Positions 17,672 through 31,040 are shown, counted from the first letter of the stretch. The stretch is 64,000 bases of DNA from Aeromonas eucrenophila (GCF_000819865.1 NZ_CDDF01000001.1:194036-258035); one strand, 5' to 3'. Made by a program: numbers and translations. Notes: generated from the letters alone by a model not told the origin.

Positions 17672-18727
17672 TCAGAACAGCCGTAACTGCTCGTTTGGGC
17701 GAATGAAGCGGGTCAGGTTCAGCTGAACGTGGCGCTTGCCAAGCTGCAGCCGCTTGCTGATCAGCCGAAAGCGCTGGGCCAGCAAGTCCGCAAACTGCCC
17801 CTCGCCCCGCATGCGAGTACCGAAGGCGGGGCTGTTGAGGTTGCCGCCCCGGCTGGCCCTCAACTGGTTCAGGATGGCTTCCTTCTGGCCGGGGTAGTGC
17901 TCGTCCAGCCAGTCGCTGAAGAGTGTTGTCAGCTCGTGGGGCAGGCGCAGCAGTATGTAGTCGGCGCAGCCGGCACCGGCCTCGACCGCCGACTTGATGA
18001 TCTGCTCCAGCTCGGGTTCGTTCAGGCGCGGGATCATGGGGGCGGCCAATACCCCGACCGGCACCCCGGCCCCGGCCAGCTTCTCGATCACCTTCAAGCG
18101 CCCGGCGCCCGTGCTGGCGCGAGGCTCCAGTTGCCGCCTCAGCGTCTCGTTGAGGGTGGTGACCGACACCATCACCTGACAGAGCCCCTCTCGGGCCAAT
18201 TCGCTCAGCAGGTCGAGGTCGCGCAATATCATGGCGCTCTTGGTGATGATCCCAACCGGATGGCGGTGGGCCAGCATCACCTCCAGCAGCTCACGGGTGA
18301 GCCGGTATTGATGCTCGATGGGCTGATAGGGATCGGTATTGGCGCCGAGCACTATGGTCTGGGGCTGGTAGCTCGGTTTGGCGAATTCCCGCCGCAGCAG
18401 CGCGGCGGCATTGAGTTTGGCAAACAGCTTGGTCTCGAAATCCAGCCCCGGCGAGAGCTCCAGATAGGCGTGGCTGGGCCTGGCATAGCAATAGATGCAG
18501 CCGTGCTCGCAGCCCTGATAGGGGTTGATGGAGCGGCCGAAGGGCACATCCGGCGACAGGTTGTGGCTGATGATGCTCTTCGCCTCTATCTCGCGCACCT
18601 CTGTTTGAGGCGCCTGCGGTTGAAACGCGGTTTCCCACTCCTGTGCCTGCCAGCCATCGTCGATGGCCTCGATCTGGGGGCCACTGAAGCGGTGCTCGAC
18701 ATTGTGACTGCTGCCTCGTCCTGCCAT
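17672..18727 (-). CDS. SOS-controlled radical SAM protein of the PA0069/SplB-like family
   Basis: The 351-residue protein has the radical SAM 4Fe-4S motif CEHGCIYC inside SINPYQGCEHGCIYCYARPS, followed by VLGANTDPYQPIE. It belongs to the COG1533 DNA repair photolyase (spore photoproduct lyase-like) group, PA0069 type. The substrate is unknown. The open frame extends to 19144, but MAGRGSSHN at 18727 is the family start. A perfect LexA box lies 16 bases upstream, so SOS induction is expected. From memory, PA0069 is reported in the P. aeruginosa LexA regulon, which would fit. A role in DNA damage response is inferred, not shown. Confidence 0.87.
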   Translation of the reverse strand: MAGRGSSHNVEHRFSGPQIEAIDDGWQAQEWETAFQPQAPQTEVREIEAKSIISHNLSPDVPFGRSINPYQGCEHGCIYCYARPSHAYLELSPGLDFETKLFAKLNAAALLRREFAKPSYQPQTIVLGANTDPYQPIEHQYRLTRELLEVMLAHRHPVGIITKSAMILRDLDLLSELAREGLCQVMVSVTTLNETLRRQLEPRASTGAGRLKVIEKLAGAGVPVGVLAAPMIPRLNEPELEQIIKSAVEAGAGCADYILLRLPHELTTLFSDWLDEHYPGQKEAILNQLRASRGGNLNSPAFGTRMRGEGQFADLLAQRFRLISKRLQLGKRHVQLNLTRFIRPNEQLRLF

Positions 18728-18740
18728 CTCACCATACCAA

Positions 18741-18760
18741 TACTGTTTATATATACAGTT
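18741..18760 (-). promoter_or_regulatory. Perfect LexA (SOS) box
   Basis: CTGT-TTATATAT-ACAG at 18743-18758, flanked by TA at the left and TT at the right, differs at few positions from the ideal TACTGTATATATATACAGTA. It sits just upstream of the radical SAM start at 18727. The divergent Sel1 gene starts 142 bp away on the other side. Confidence 0.88.
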
Positions 18761-18899
18761 ATTGTGGCGAGGGTCTCGGCAAACTGCAAGTCCGGCCGTT
18801 CGCCTTAGGTAAAACTGCATCGCAAATGAATCTGCCGCTTGATCTGTTGCTACATTTCGTTTACATAGACGAAATGAGAACTGGATCACGGAAATCATC

Positions 18900-19490
18900 A
18901 TGAAGCCCACTACCTCACGCTGGCTGTTTATCGGAGTGATCAGTCTGGTCATCTGGCGCCTGATCCCGCTCTCCACCGAGCAGGAGCTGGCGTCTGCCAA
19001 CCGGGCCTGGCGCGTCGGCCACTTCGAGCAGGCGACCCACATCTGGCTGCCGCTGGCGGAGCAGGGGCAGCCCAGGGCCCAGGCACTGATGGGCTGGAGC
19101 CACGAGCTGGGGCAGGGGAGCGAGCAGGATCTGGTCCGTGCCATCGCGCTCTATCGTCGCTCCGCCGAGGCGGGGGATGCCTTCGGCCAATATCGGCTGG
19201 CGGATCTTTATCTGCGTGGGGTCGGGGTGCCACGGGATCTGCGCGCGGCCTTCCACTGGATGGAGCTGGCGGCCCGCAACGGCGATGTGCCCGCCATGCT
19301 GAAAGTGGGGGTGCTGCACCTGATGGGGGCTAACGGTCGGGTCGACATGGGGCAGGCGAAACAGTGGCTCTATCAGGCTTCGCAGAAGGGCAACAAGCTG
19401 GCCCTGCGGGTCTTGCAGGAGCTGGCCTTGGCCGAAGAGGGGAACAGTACCTTCGATTTCAACGGGCAGTCGCTGCTGGGAGAGGGCTAG
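18900..19490 (+). CDS. Sel1-repeat protein with N-terminal membrane anchor
   Basis: The 196-residue protein has an N-terminal hydrophobic segment (about residues 8-24) serving as signal anchor or uncleaved signal peptide. At least three Sel1-like (SLR) repeats follow between residues 32 and 175, seen as repeated A-x-x-x-G-x-x-Y/L-x-x-G patterns such as AEAGDAFGQYRLADLYLRG and AARNGDVPAMLKVGVLHLMG. Such repeats mediate protein contacts, and the protein probably faces the periplasm. No specific function can be assigned. It is divergent from the SOS-linked radical SAM gene. GGAAATC precedes the ATG. Confidence 0.82.
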   Translation: MKPTTSRWLFIGVISLVIWRLIPLSTEQELASANRAWRVGHFEQATHIWLPLAEQGQPRAQALMGWSHELGQGSEQDLVRAIALYRRSAEAGDAFGQYRLADLYLRGVGVPRDLRAAFHWMELAARNGDVPAMLKVGVLHLMGANGRVDMGQAKQWLYQASQKGNKLALRVLQELALAEEGNSTFDFNGQSLLGEG

Positions 19491-19533
19491 CCGTGGGTGG
19501 CCGGCCCCCTCTCCTCATTGAATATCAGTTTTC

Positions 19534-19746
19534 TCAAGCACTGGCGGTTACCTTGCCCGGGGTGACGTCGATGACATAGAGGGTGCTGCGCTCGCTGCTG
19601 TGCACTATGCTGCACACCTCGCGCTTGCTGCCGTCGCTCAGGATCACCAGCTCGCCAAGATGGACGGGGCAGTGGGTCGTCAGTATGTGATCCGGATGGA
19701 TGATCTTCTCCGCGTGCTCCGGAAACGAAATCTCATAGCTGTACAT
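19534..19746 (-). CDS. Small hypothetical protein (70 residues)
   Basis: This reads MYSYEISFPEHAEKIIHP at the start and ends ATPGKVTASA-like (DVTPGKVTASA). A strong GAGGAAGAG ribosome binding site precedes the ATG at 19746, and base composition is ordinary. The sequence alternates short hydrophobic strands with polar turns (GELVILSDGSKREVCSIV), consistent with a small beta-barrel. I do not recognise a family. It is divergent from thrS and converges on the Sel1 gene. Confidence 0.65.
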   Translation of the reverse strand: MYSYEISFPEHAEKIIHPDHILTTHCPVHLGELVILSDGSKREVCSIVHSSERSTLYVIDVTPGKVTASA

Positions 19747-20066
19747 CTTTCTCTTCCTCTCAGACGAACGTCTATCTCGAAACCTAGCACCCGGTCGCCA
19801 TTACCGCCGCTCTCAACAGCGGCAAAGACCCTGCCATTGCTGTATGTAAAATCGCCCTGGCAACTTGTCTGAGTCGTGACGTCTGATACAATCCTCACTG
19901 TTCCTGTCAATGAATAGCCTCGCACGGACATCAAAGTGCGTATCACGGCGTGTACCAACCGTATTGTGAACGGTGAAACATCAAAGTGAATGGCTTGATT
20001 TTAAAGGACTTCTTCAATCTGCATGTGGCCTTTGGTAGGGGTCACCACTGTACAAGGAAACTCATA
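19747..20066 (+). promoter_or_regulatory. thrS promoter and leader with a tRNA-Thr anticodon-arm mimic
   Basis: A promoter is visible: TTGTCT at 19865-19870, a 16-bp spacer and TACAAT at 19887-19892. The resulting leader of about 168 nt contains a hairpin CGCAC/GTGCG (19921-19940). A second hairpin at 19958-19974 has a perfect 5-bp stem and a 7-nt loop AUUGUGA. In anticodon-loop numbering this loop has U33 and positions 34-36 UGU, a threonine anticodon. E. coli ThrRS represses its own mRNA by binding such anticodon-like arms, so this is a probable translational operator. AAGGAAA is the ribosome binding site. Confidence 0.65.
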
Positions 20067-21995
20067 ATGCCAATCATTACTCTGCCTGACGGCAGCCAAC
20101 GTCAATTTGCCCACGCCGTTTCCGTCATGGACGTCGCCGCGGACATAGGTCCGGGCCTCGCCAAGGCGTGCATTGCCGGTCGGGTGAACGGTGAACTGGT
20201 GGATGCCTGCGAGCTGATCGAAGCCGACGCCTCCCTGGCCATCATCACCGCCAAAGACGAAGAGGGTCTGGACATCCTGCGCCACTCCTGTGCGCACCTG
20301 CTGGGTCATGCCATCAAGCAGCTCTGGCCCCAGACCAAGATGGCCATAGGTCCGGTCATCGACAACGGTTTCTACTACGACATCGATCTCGATCGCACCC
20401 TGACCGACGAGGATCTGGCTGCCCTGGAAGAGCGCATGCTGGCGCTGGCCGCCAAGGATTACGACGTCGTCAAGAAGAAGGTCTCCTGGCAGGAAGCACG
20501 CGACGTGTTCGAAGCCCGTGGCGAGACCTACAAGGTCGAGATCCTGGATCAGAACATTGCCCGTGATGACCAGCCTGGTCTGTATCATCATGAAGAGTAC
20601 GTCGACATGTGTCGCGGCCCCCACGTGCCGAACATGCGTCACTGCCACCATTTCAAGTTGCAGAAGATGTCCGGCGCCTACTGGCGTGGCGACTCCAACA
20701 ACAAGATGCTACAGCGTATCTACGGCACCGCCTGGGCCGACAAGAAGCAGCTGAAGGCTTACCTGCAGCGTCTGGAAGAGGCCGCCAAGCGCGACCACCG
20801 CAAAATTGGCAAGCAGCTCGATCTCTACCACATGCAGGAAGAAGCGCCCGGCATGGTGTTCTGGCACAACGACGGCTGGACCATCTTCCGCGAGCTGGAA
20901 ACCTTCATCCGCGGCAAGCTCAAGGAGTACGACTATCAGGAGGTGAAAGGCCCCTTCATGATGGATCGCGTGCTGTGGGAGCGTTCAGGTCACTGGGAGA
21001 AATACGCCCAGGCCATGTTCACCACCCAGTCCGAGAACCGTGAGTACGCCATCAAGCCGATGAACTGCCCGGGTCACGTGCAGATCTTCAACCAGGGTCT
21101 GAAGTCCTATCGCGATCTGCCCCTGCGCATGGCCGAGTTCGGCTCCTGTCACCGCAACGAGCCGTCAGGCTCCCTGCACGGCCTGATGCGGGTACGTGGC
21201 TTCACCCAGGATGATGCTCACATCTTCTGTACCGAAGCGCAGATCATGGAAGAGGTCTCGGCCTGTATCCGCATGGTCTACGACGTCTACGGCACCTTCG
21301 GTTTCGAGAACATCGTGGTCAAGCTGTCCACCCGTCCCGAACAGCGTATCGGCTCGGATGAGGCCTGGGATCGCGCCGAGGCCGCCCTGGCGGAAGCCTT
21401 GGTGCTGAACGGTCTGAAGTACGATCTGCAGCCGGGTGAGGGCGCCTTCTACGGTCCCAAGATTGAATTCACCCTGCACGATTGTCTTGATCGTGCGTGG
21501 CAGTGTGGTACCGTGCAGCTCGATTTTGCCTTGCCGGGTCGTCTGGGTGCCACCTACGTGGGTGAAGATAACGAGCGCCATGTGCCCGTCATGATCCACC
21601 GCGCCATTCTGGGGTCCCTCGAGCGTTTCATCGGGATCCTGACTGAAGAGTACGCCGGACTGTTCCCGACCTGGTTGGCACCGACTCAGGCCGTGGTCAT
21701 GAATATCACGGACAATCAGGCCGAATATGCGGTGAAAGTTGCCAAAGCATTGAATGATGCGGGCCTTCGCGCAAAAGCGGACTTGAGAAATGAGAAGATT
21801 GGCTTTAAAATCCGCGAGCATACTTTGAAACGAGTTCCTTTCATGTTGGTCTGCGGCGATAAAGAAGTTGAAGCCGGCAAGATTGCAGTACGGACTCGTA
21901 AAGGGGCTGACCTGGGCACTTATCCTGTTGAAGAGTTAATCGCTCTGTTGACCCAGGAAGTTCAGACCCGCGGACAAAAGAAAGTGGAGGAATAA
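20067..21995 (+). CDS. thrS: Threonyl-tRNA synthetase
   Basis: The 642-residue class II synthetase equals E. coli ThrS in length. It has the N-terminal TGS domain ([11 protein letters not shown] onward), an editing domain with [11 protein letters not shown] (zinc-like HxxxH), and the catalytic core with [10 protein letters not shown] supplying the zinc-binding cysteine. An anticodon-binding domain closes the protein. An earlier in-frame ATG at 19986 falls in the leader and is rejected; the ATG at 20067 gives the family N-terminus. The last codons contain the ribosome binding site for infC, and only three bases separate the genes. Autogenous control is suggested by the leader. Confidence 0.97.
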   Translation: MPIITLPDGSQRQFAHAVSVMDVAADIGPGLAKACIAGRVNGELVDACELIEADASLAIITAKDEEGLDILRHSCAHLLGHAIKQLWPQTKMAIGPVIDNGFYYDIDLDRTLTDEDLAALEERMLALAAKDYDVVKKKVSWQEARDVFEARGETYKVEILDQNIARDDQPGLYHHEEYVDMCRGPHVPNMRHCHHFKLQKMSGAYWRGDSNNKMLQRIYGTAWADKKQLKAYLQRLEEAAKRDHRKIGKQLDLYHMQEEAPGMVFWHNDGWTIFRELETFIRGKLKEYDYQEVKGPFMMDRVLWERSGHWEKYAQAMFTTQSENREYAIKPMNCPGHVQIFNQGLKSYRDLPLRMAEFGSCHRNEPSGSLHGLMRVRGFTQDDAHIFCTEAQIMEEVSACIRMVYDVYGTFGFENIVVKLSTRPEQRIGSDEAWDRAEAALAEALVLNGLKYDLQPGEGAFYGPKIEFTLHDCLDRAWQCGTVQLDFALPGRLGATYVGEDNERHVPVMIHRAILGSLERFIGILTEEYAGLFPTWLAPTQAVVMNITDNQAEYAVKVAKALNDAGLRAKADLRNEKIGFKIREHTLKRVPFMLVCGDKEVEAGKIAVRTRKGADLGTYPVEELIALLTQEVQTRGQKKVEE

Positions 21996-21998
21996 GCT

Positions 21999-22547
21999 AT
22001 AAAAGGCGGAAAAAAACTGGGCAAGCAACCGCAAGCCCGCGCTCACCGGATCAATGAAGAGATCCGTCTGAAAGAAGTTCGTCTGACCGGTTTGGATGGT
22101 GAAGCCATTGGCATCGTCTCCATCCAAGATGCTCTGAACTTGGCCCTTGAGGCTGGAGTGGATCTGGTCGAGATCAGTCCTAACGCTGAGCCGCCCGTTT
22201 GCCGGATCATGGATTACGGCAAATTCCTCTACGAAAAGAGCAAGACCACCAAAGAACAGAAGAAAAAGCAGAAAGTCGTCCAGGTCAAGGAAATCAAATT
22301 CCGTCCTGGCACTGACGAAGGCGACTATCAGGTAAAACTACGCAACCTGGTTCGCTTTCTGGAAGACGGGGACAAGGCTAAGGTCACCCTGCGCTTCCGT
22401 GGTCGTGAAATGGCCCACCAGGATCTTGGTATCAAGGTTCTGGAGCGAGTCAAAAACGATCTGGAAGAGTTGGCCGTAGTAGAATCGTTCCCGAAAGTCG
22501 AAGGCCGTCAAGCAGTGATGGTTCTCGCACCTAAGAAGAAATCTTAA
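21999..22547 (+). CDS. infC: Translation initiation factor IF-3 (AUA start)
   Basis: The 182-residue factor binds the 30S subunit and discriminates against non-canonical start codons. The frame, read upstream of the first ATG (22092), continues as AUA-AAA-GGC-GGA, aligning with the E. coli start AUU-AAA-GGC-GGA. No ATG, GTG or TTG lies at that point. A strong GGAGGA at 21986-21991 sits seven bases before the AUA at 21999. Starting at 22092 would remove 31 conserved residues of the N-domain. Rare start codons let IF-3 limit its own synthesis. The N-domain, lysine-rich linker ([11 protein letters not shown]) and C-domain are all present. Confidence 0.95.
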   Translation: MKGGKKLGKQPQARAHRINEEIRLKEVRLTGLDGEAIGIVSIQDALNLALEAGVDLVEISPNAEPPVCRIMDYGKFLYEKSKTTKEQKKKQKVVQVKEIKFRPGTDEGDYQVKLRNLVRFLEDGDKAKVTLRFRGREMAHQDLGIKVLERVKNDLEELAVVESFPKVEGRQAVMVLAPKKKS

Positions 22548-22562
22548 GGCCCACAAGAAATT

Positions 22563-22587
22563 GACTCATGGGCATGTCCTATGAGTC
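22563..22587 (+). promoter_or_regulatory. Hairpin before rpmI, candidate L20 regulatory structure
   Basis: GACTCAT at 22563-22569 pairs perfectly with ATGAGTC at 22581-22587 in the 85-nt infC-rpmI gap. In E. coli, ribosomal protein L20 represses rpmI-rplT by binding RNA in this region. Function here is inferred from position. Confidence 0.45.
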
Positions 22588-22632
22588 GGTTCGCCTTGCG
22601 ATTTTGTTGTCACTCACAATGCGGAGTATGAA

Positions 22633-22830
22633 ATGCCGAAGATGAAAACCAACCGGGGCGCCGCAAAGCGCTTCAAGAAGACTGGCTCAGGTCGCTTCAA
22701 GTGCAAGCACAACCACCTGCGTCACATCCTGACCAAGAAGAGCAGTAAGCGTAAGCGTAAGCTGGGGCCGAAGTTCATGGTTTCTGCTGCCGACCACAAA
22801 CGTGTTGTCGCTTGTCTGCCGTACGCATAA
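22633..22830 (+). CDS. rpmI: 50S ribosomal protein L35
   Basis: The 65-residue basic protein begins [20 protein letters not shown], the L35 signature, and is full length. It lies between infC and rplT as in most bacteria, with GGAG just upstream of the ATG. Confidence 0.97.
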   Translation: MPKMKTNRGAAKRFKKTGSGRFKCKHNHLRHILTKKSSKRKRKLGPKFMVSAADHKRVVACLPYA

Positions 22831-22844
22831 GGGGGATGTGAAAA

Positions 22845-23201
22845 ATGCCAAGAGTTAAACGTGGTGTGACCGCTCGCGCTCGTCACAAGAAAGTAATGAA
22901 AGCCGCCAAGGGTTACTACGGCGCCCGTTCCCGTGTCTACCGCGTAGCGGTACAAGCGGTAACTAAAGCCGGTCAGTATGCCTACCGTGACCGTCGTCAG
23001 AAGAAACGTCAGTTCCGTCAACTGTGGATCGCGCGTATCAACGCTGCTGCCCGTCAGAACGGTCTGTCCTACAGCCGTCTGATCAACGGTCTGAAGAAGG
23101 CTTCTATCGAGATCGATCGCAAGATCCTGTCCGATATCGCCGTTCACGACAAGCTGGCTTTCACCGCCCTGGTTGAAAAAGCTAAAGCAGCTCTGGTTTA
23201 A
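22845..23201 (+). CDS. rplT: 50S ribosomal protein L20
   Basis: The 118-residue basic protein begins [19 protein letters not shown] and has the expected ARSRVYRVA and [11 protein letters not shown] segments. L20 is an early 50S assembly protein and, in E. coli, the autogenous repressor of rpmI-rplT. It follows rpmI by 14 bases and is closed by a terminator. Confidence 0.97.
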   Translation: MPRVKRGVTARARHKKVMKAAKGYYGARSRVYRVAVQAVTKAGQYAYRDRRQKKRQFRQLWIARINAAARQNGLSYSRLINGLKKASIEIDRKILSDIAVHDKLAFTALVEKAKAALV

Positions 23202-23222
23202 TCCGGTTCTGTTATGAAAGAT

Positions 23223-23248
23223 AAAAGGAGGCTTAGGCCTCCTTTTTT
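23223..23248 (+). terminator. Terminator after rplT
   Basis: GGAGGC at 23227-23232 pairs with GCCTCC at 23237-23242 around TTAG, extended by AAAA/TTTT and followed by a T-run. It separates the translation cluster from pheST, unlike E. coli where these genes are adjacent. Confidence 0.92.
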
Positions 23249-23650
23249 GTTTTTGTCCCGCCTCGCTTTTGAAACTATCTCGTGGCATGACAGCTATTGT
23301 CGCGGGCAGTGGGCAAACGAAACTCCTCCTCTATCTCGCTGTTGTGTAACGATTAACCAATTCGTCCATGGCGCCATCGTTGCGTCCTCATCCTCCTCTT
23401 GCCACATTGGGCTACCAGTTCGTCCTCCCTTCCCGCCAGCACTGGCCTCGGGCCCATTGACCCTGCCATCCCTTTGACCTCGACGCTTCCCTCACTTGCT
23501 TGGCATCGTCAGCGACGCTTTACGCTGTACATATAACAACCCATTGTTTTTGTTATGTAAAAACTTGATTAAGGGTGGATCTCAAGAGAGTCTGTATGGG
23601 TTGTGTGTTTGTAATAAGAAGAGAAAGTCCGTTTACAACAGGGAGAAAAC
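23249..23650. other. Intergenic region upstream of the alkylsulfatase gene
   Basis: No gene is supported in this roughly 400-bp stretch. A 7-bp inverted repeat, ATAACAA at 23533-23539 and TTGTTAT at 23550-23556, lies about 100 bp before the alkylsulfatase ATG and could be an operator. GGGAGAAA directly precedes that ATG. Confidence 0.4.
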
Positions 23651-25645
23651 ATGAAACCGATGCACAGGAAGTTAAAATCCGTCTTCGTCAAGCTGATGCT
23701 GGCCGGTCTGGTGACCAGCTTGTCTGTTCCGAGCTTTGCCGCAGAGGATCTGCGCAAGGATGCCGCCGCCGCGACCCAGAGCGCCAATGACCAACTGCTC
23801 AAGCAACTGCCCTTCGCAGACAAGACCGATTTCGAGAACGCCAACAAGGGCTTTATTGCGGCCCTGCCACCAGCCCCCATCAAGGGGGAGGCGGGCAATC
23901 TTATCTGGGATCCGCAGAAGTACGGCTTCATCAAGGAAGGGGAGAAGGCGCCCGCGACCGTCAACCCCAGCCTGTGGCGTCAGGCTCAGCTGATCAACAT
24001 CAGCGGCCTGTTCAAGGTAACGGACGGCATCTATCAGATCCGTAACCTGGATCTGTCCAACATGACCATCATCGAGGGCAAGGAGGGAATCACCCTCGTC
24101 GATCCGCTGGTATCGGCAGAAACCGCCAAGATTGGCCTGGATCTCTACTACAAGCATCAGGGCAACAAGCCGGTCAAGGCTGTCATCTATACCCACAGCC
24201 ACGTTGACCACTATGGTGGCGTGCGCGGTGTGGTTGACGAGGCCGACGTGAAGGCCGGCAAGGTGAAGATCTACGCACCGGAAGGCTTCATGGAAGCCGC
24301 CGTCGCTGAGAACATCATGGCGGGCAACGTCATGAGCCGCCGCGCCAGCTACATGTATGGCAACCTGCTGCCAGCCGACGAGAAAGGCCAGGTCGGTGCC
24401 GGCCTGGGTACTACCACCTCGGCGGGGACAGTGACCCTGATCGCCCCCACCGATATCATCACCAAGACCGGTCAGAAAGAGGTCATCGACGGGCTGACCT
24501 ATGAGTTCATGATGGCGCCGGGTTCGGAGGCTCCGTCCGAGATGCTGTGGTACATCGAGGAGAAGAAAGCCATCTCCGCCGCCGAAGATGCGACCCACAC
24601 CCTGCACAACACCTATTCCCTGCGCGGCGCCAAGATCCGCGAGCCGCTGCCCTGGTCCAAGTATCTGAACCAGGCGCTCTCCATGTGGGGGGACAAGGCC
24701 GAGATCATGTTTGCCCAACACCACTGGCCAACCTGGGGCAACAAGGAAGTCACCACCTTGCTCAAATCCCAGCGCGACCTCTATCGCTACATCAACGATG
24801 AGACTCTGCGTCTGGCCAACATGGGCTACACCCGTGACGAGATCGCCGAGCAGTTCAAGTTGCCGGATTCCCTGGCCAACACCTGGGCCAACCGCGGCTA
24901 CTATGGCTCCATCAGCCACAACGTGAAGGCGACCTACGTGCTCTACCTGGGCTGGTTTGACGGCAACCCGGCCACCCTGAACGAGCTGACGCCGAGCGAA
25001 TCGGCCAAGAAGTATGTGGAGTTCATGGGCGGTGACGACGAGGTGCTGAAAAAAGCCAAGGCCTCCTATGACAAGGGTGAGTATCGCTGGGTCGCTCAGG
25101 TGGTCAAACACGTGGTGTTTGCCGATCCGAACAACAAGGCCGCCCGTGAGCTGGAAGCCGATGCCCTCGAGCAGATGGGCTATCAGGCCGAATCCGGCCC
25201 CTGGCGCAACTTCTACCTGACCGGGGCCAAGGAGCTGCGCAGCGGCGTGACCCAGTTGCCGACCCCGAACACCGCGAGCCCGGATACGGTGCGCGCCATG
25301 TCGCTGGACATGTTCTTCGACTATCTGGCGGTGCGTCTGAACGGGCCCAAGTCCGGCAACGCCAAGGCGGTGATGAACTTTGACTTCGGCGATACCGGTG
25401 GCAAGTACAAGGTGGAGCTGGAGAACGGGGTGCTGAATCACACGGCGAATGCTGAGGCCAGCAATGCCGACACCACAATCGCGTTGTCGCGGGATACCCT
25501 GAACAACCTGATCCTGAAGCAGACCACCCTGGACAAGGCCATCGCGGCGGGGGAGGTGAAGGTGACGGGCAACGGCGACAAGCTCAAGGAAGTGCTGGGT
25601 TACATGGACAACTTCGAGTTCTGGTTCAATATCGTGACGCCCTGA
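23651..25645 (+). CDS. Linear primary-alkylsulfatase (SdsA/YjcS family)
   Basis: The 664-residue secreted enzyme should hydrolyse linear primary alkyl sulfates such as SDS to alcohol and sulfate. A signal peptide covers about residues 1-30, ending SFA before AEDL. The metallo-beta-lactamase domain has THSHVDHYGG (His182, His184, Asp186, His187), the dinuclear zinc site. A dimerisation domain and a C-terminal SCP2-like lipid-binding domain (from about residue 540) complete the architecture of Pseudomonas SdsA1 and E. coli YjcS. It stands alone between rplT and a convergent hydrolase gene, with its own terminator. Exact substrate range is not determined by sequence. Confidence 0.92.
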   Translation: MKPMHRKLKSVFVKLMLAGLVTSLSVPSFAAEDLRKDAAAATQSANDQLLKQLPFADKTDFENANKGFIAALPPAPIKGEAGNLIWDPQKYGFIKEGEKAPATVNPSLWRQAQLINISGLFKVTDGIYQIRNLDLSNMTIIEGKEGITLVDPLVSAETAKIGLDLYYKHQGNKPVKAVIYTHSHVDHYGGVRGVVDEADVKAGKVKIYAPEGFMEAAVAENIMAGNVMSRRASYMYGNLLPADEKGQVGAGLGTTTSAGTVTLIAPTDIITKTGQKEVIDGLTYEFMMAPGSEAPSEMLWYIEEKKAISAAEDATHTLHNTYSLRGAKIREPLPWSKYLNQALSMWGDKAEIMFAQHHWPTWGNKEVTTLLKSQRDLYRYINDETLRLANMGYTRDEIAEQFKLPDSLANTWANRGYYGSISHNVKATYVLYLGWFDGNPATLNELTPSESAKKYVEFMGGDDEVLKKAKASYDKGEYRWVAQVVKHVVFADPNNKAARELEADALEQMGYQAESGPWRNFYLTGAKELRSGVTQLPTPNTASPDTVRAMSLDMFFDYLAVRLNGPKSGNAKAVMNFDFGDTGGKYKVELENGVLNHTANAEASNADTTIALSRDTLNNLILKQTTLDKAIAAGEVKVTGNGDKLKEVLGYMDNFEFWFNIVTP

Positions 25646-25663
25646 GTCGTCACAACCCAATGT

Positions 25664-25696
25664 TAAGGGCGTGGCCATTGGCCACGCCCTTTTTTA
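25664..25696. terminator. Terminator between alkylsulfatase and hydrolase genes
   Basis: A 12-bp perfect stem, AAGGGCGTGGCC at 25665-25676 and GGCCACGCCCTT at 25680-25691, has a 3-base loop and is followed by a T-run. Confidence 0.93.
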
Positions 25697-25754
25697 TGCC
25701 TGAATGAACAGCGGCGCGACCGCCCGCCATCGGGGGAAGCACCGCGAAGAGGGC

Positions 25755-26447
25755 TTATTTCGTCTGGGTGGCGGCTTCGATGATGAGGGCCGTCACCTCA
25801 TCGGCCCTGGAGACCAGAGACGCATGGCTGGCCGCGAGCGTGATGCACTTGCGTGGCTTGATCCGCGCCGCCATCCGCTGCTGGTTGTCCGGGCTTATCA
25901 TGCGGTCTTCGCTGGAGATCTGGTACCAGCTTGGCTTCTGCTGCCAGGCCGGCGCTGTGATGTTGTTGCCGAAGGTGGAACCCAGCGGTGCCTTCTGGGT
26001 GACGGCCATCACCTGCGCCTCTTCCGGGGTGAGATCCTGGCAGAAACTGGCGTGAAACTCGCTTTGCTTGAGCCAGAGATAACCGTCACTGTCGGGGACT
26101 ATGTTGGCCATGGCCGCCGGTGGGCTGGCATGGGTAATGGCGCCCGGGCTCTCGCCCGCATCGGGAGCGAAGGCGGCGATATAGACCAGGCCGATGACGT
26201 TGGGCATGTCGCCCATCTCGGTGATCACGGCGCCGCCATAGGAGTGACCGACCAGCAGCACGGGACCGGCCTGCTGCGCCACCATCTTGCGGGTCCGCTC
26301 GGCGTCGTCGGCCAGCGAGGTCAGGGGCAGCTCAACCGCCTGCAACTGGGTAAAACCGTGTCGAAACAATCGGGTGATGACTCTACGCCAGTGCATGGCG
26401 CCGCCCCAAAAGCCGTGAACCAGGATGATGGTGGGTTGTTCGTTCAT
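25755..26447 (-). CDS. Alpha/beta hydrolase, esterase-like
   Basis: The 230-residue cytoplasmic protein has the alpha/beta-hydrolase oxyanion segment LVHGFWGGA, the nucleophile elbow GHSYGG with Ser69, an acidic residue in SSEDRMISP, and a C-terminal ASHASLV histidine. Lack of a signal peptide and short length fit the salicylate-esterase/EstC-like group. The substrate is unknown. It is divergent from a LysR regulator gene 217 bp away, a common arrangement of regulator and target, though a direct link is only inferred. Confidence 0.85.
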   Translation of the reverse strand: MNEQPTIILVHGFWGGAMHWRRVITRLFRHGFTQLQAVELPLTSLADDAERTRKMVAQQAGPVLLVGHSYGGAVITEMGDMPNVIGLVYIAAFAPDAGESPGAITHASPPAAMANIVPDSDGYLWLKQSEFHASFCQDLTPEEAQVMAVTQKAPLGSTFGNNITAPAWQQKPSWYQISSEDRMISPDNQQRMAARIKPRKCITLAASHASLVSRADEVTALIIEAATQTK

Positions 26448-26646
26448 GGTGCCGTTCTCCTCGTGGTAACCAGGCGGTCACTTGCGGGCCGCTGACAGTA
26501 CACCAGTATAGTGACGGCCAATCCAGTGAGGTGCTGCGAGCCTGCCCGCGGTTTTTGATCCGGCGAGAAGCTTGCTAACATGCCAGCCTCCCTGCCCCCA
26601 GGCTGGCATCGACGGCCAGGTTGTCTATCGCGGGCTCACTCGGTGA

Positions 26647-27558
<912 letters not shown>

Positions 27559-27616
27559 AGGCCTTGCCAGCAAGGGTTGGCGATAACCGCCAGCCCCGAC
27601 AAGGCCCATCTTGCCA

Positions 27617-28624
<1,008 letters not shown>

Positions 28625-28653
28625 TTATTGGTGTTCGAGTGGGGTTCGCGGGG

Positions 28654-31028
<2,375 letters not shown>

Positions 31029-31040
31029 GGGCGAGAGAAC

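Noticed and set aside
22092..22547. infC starting at the first ATG
   Set aside because: This would drop 31 conserved N-terminal residues and leave the strong Shine-Dalgarno at 21986 unused.
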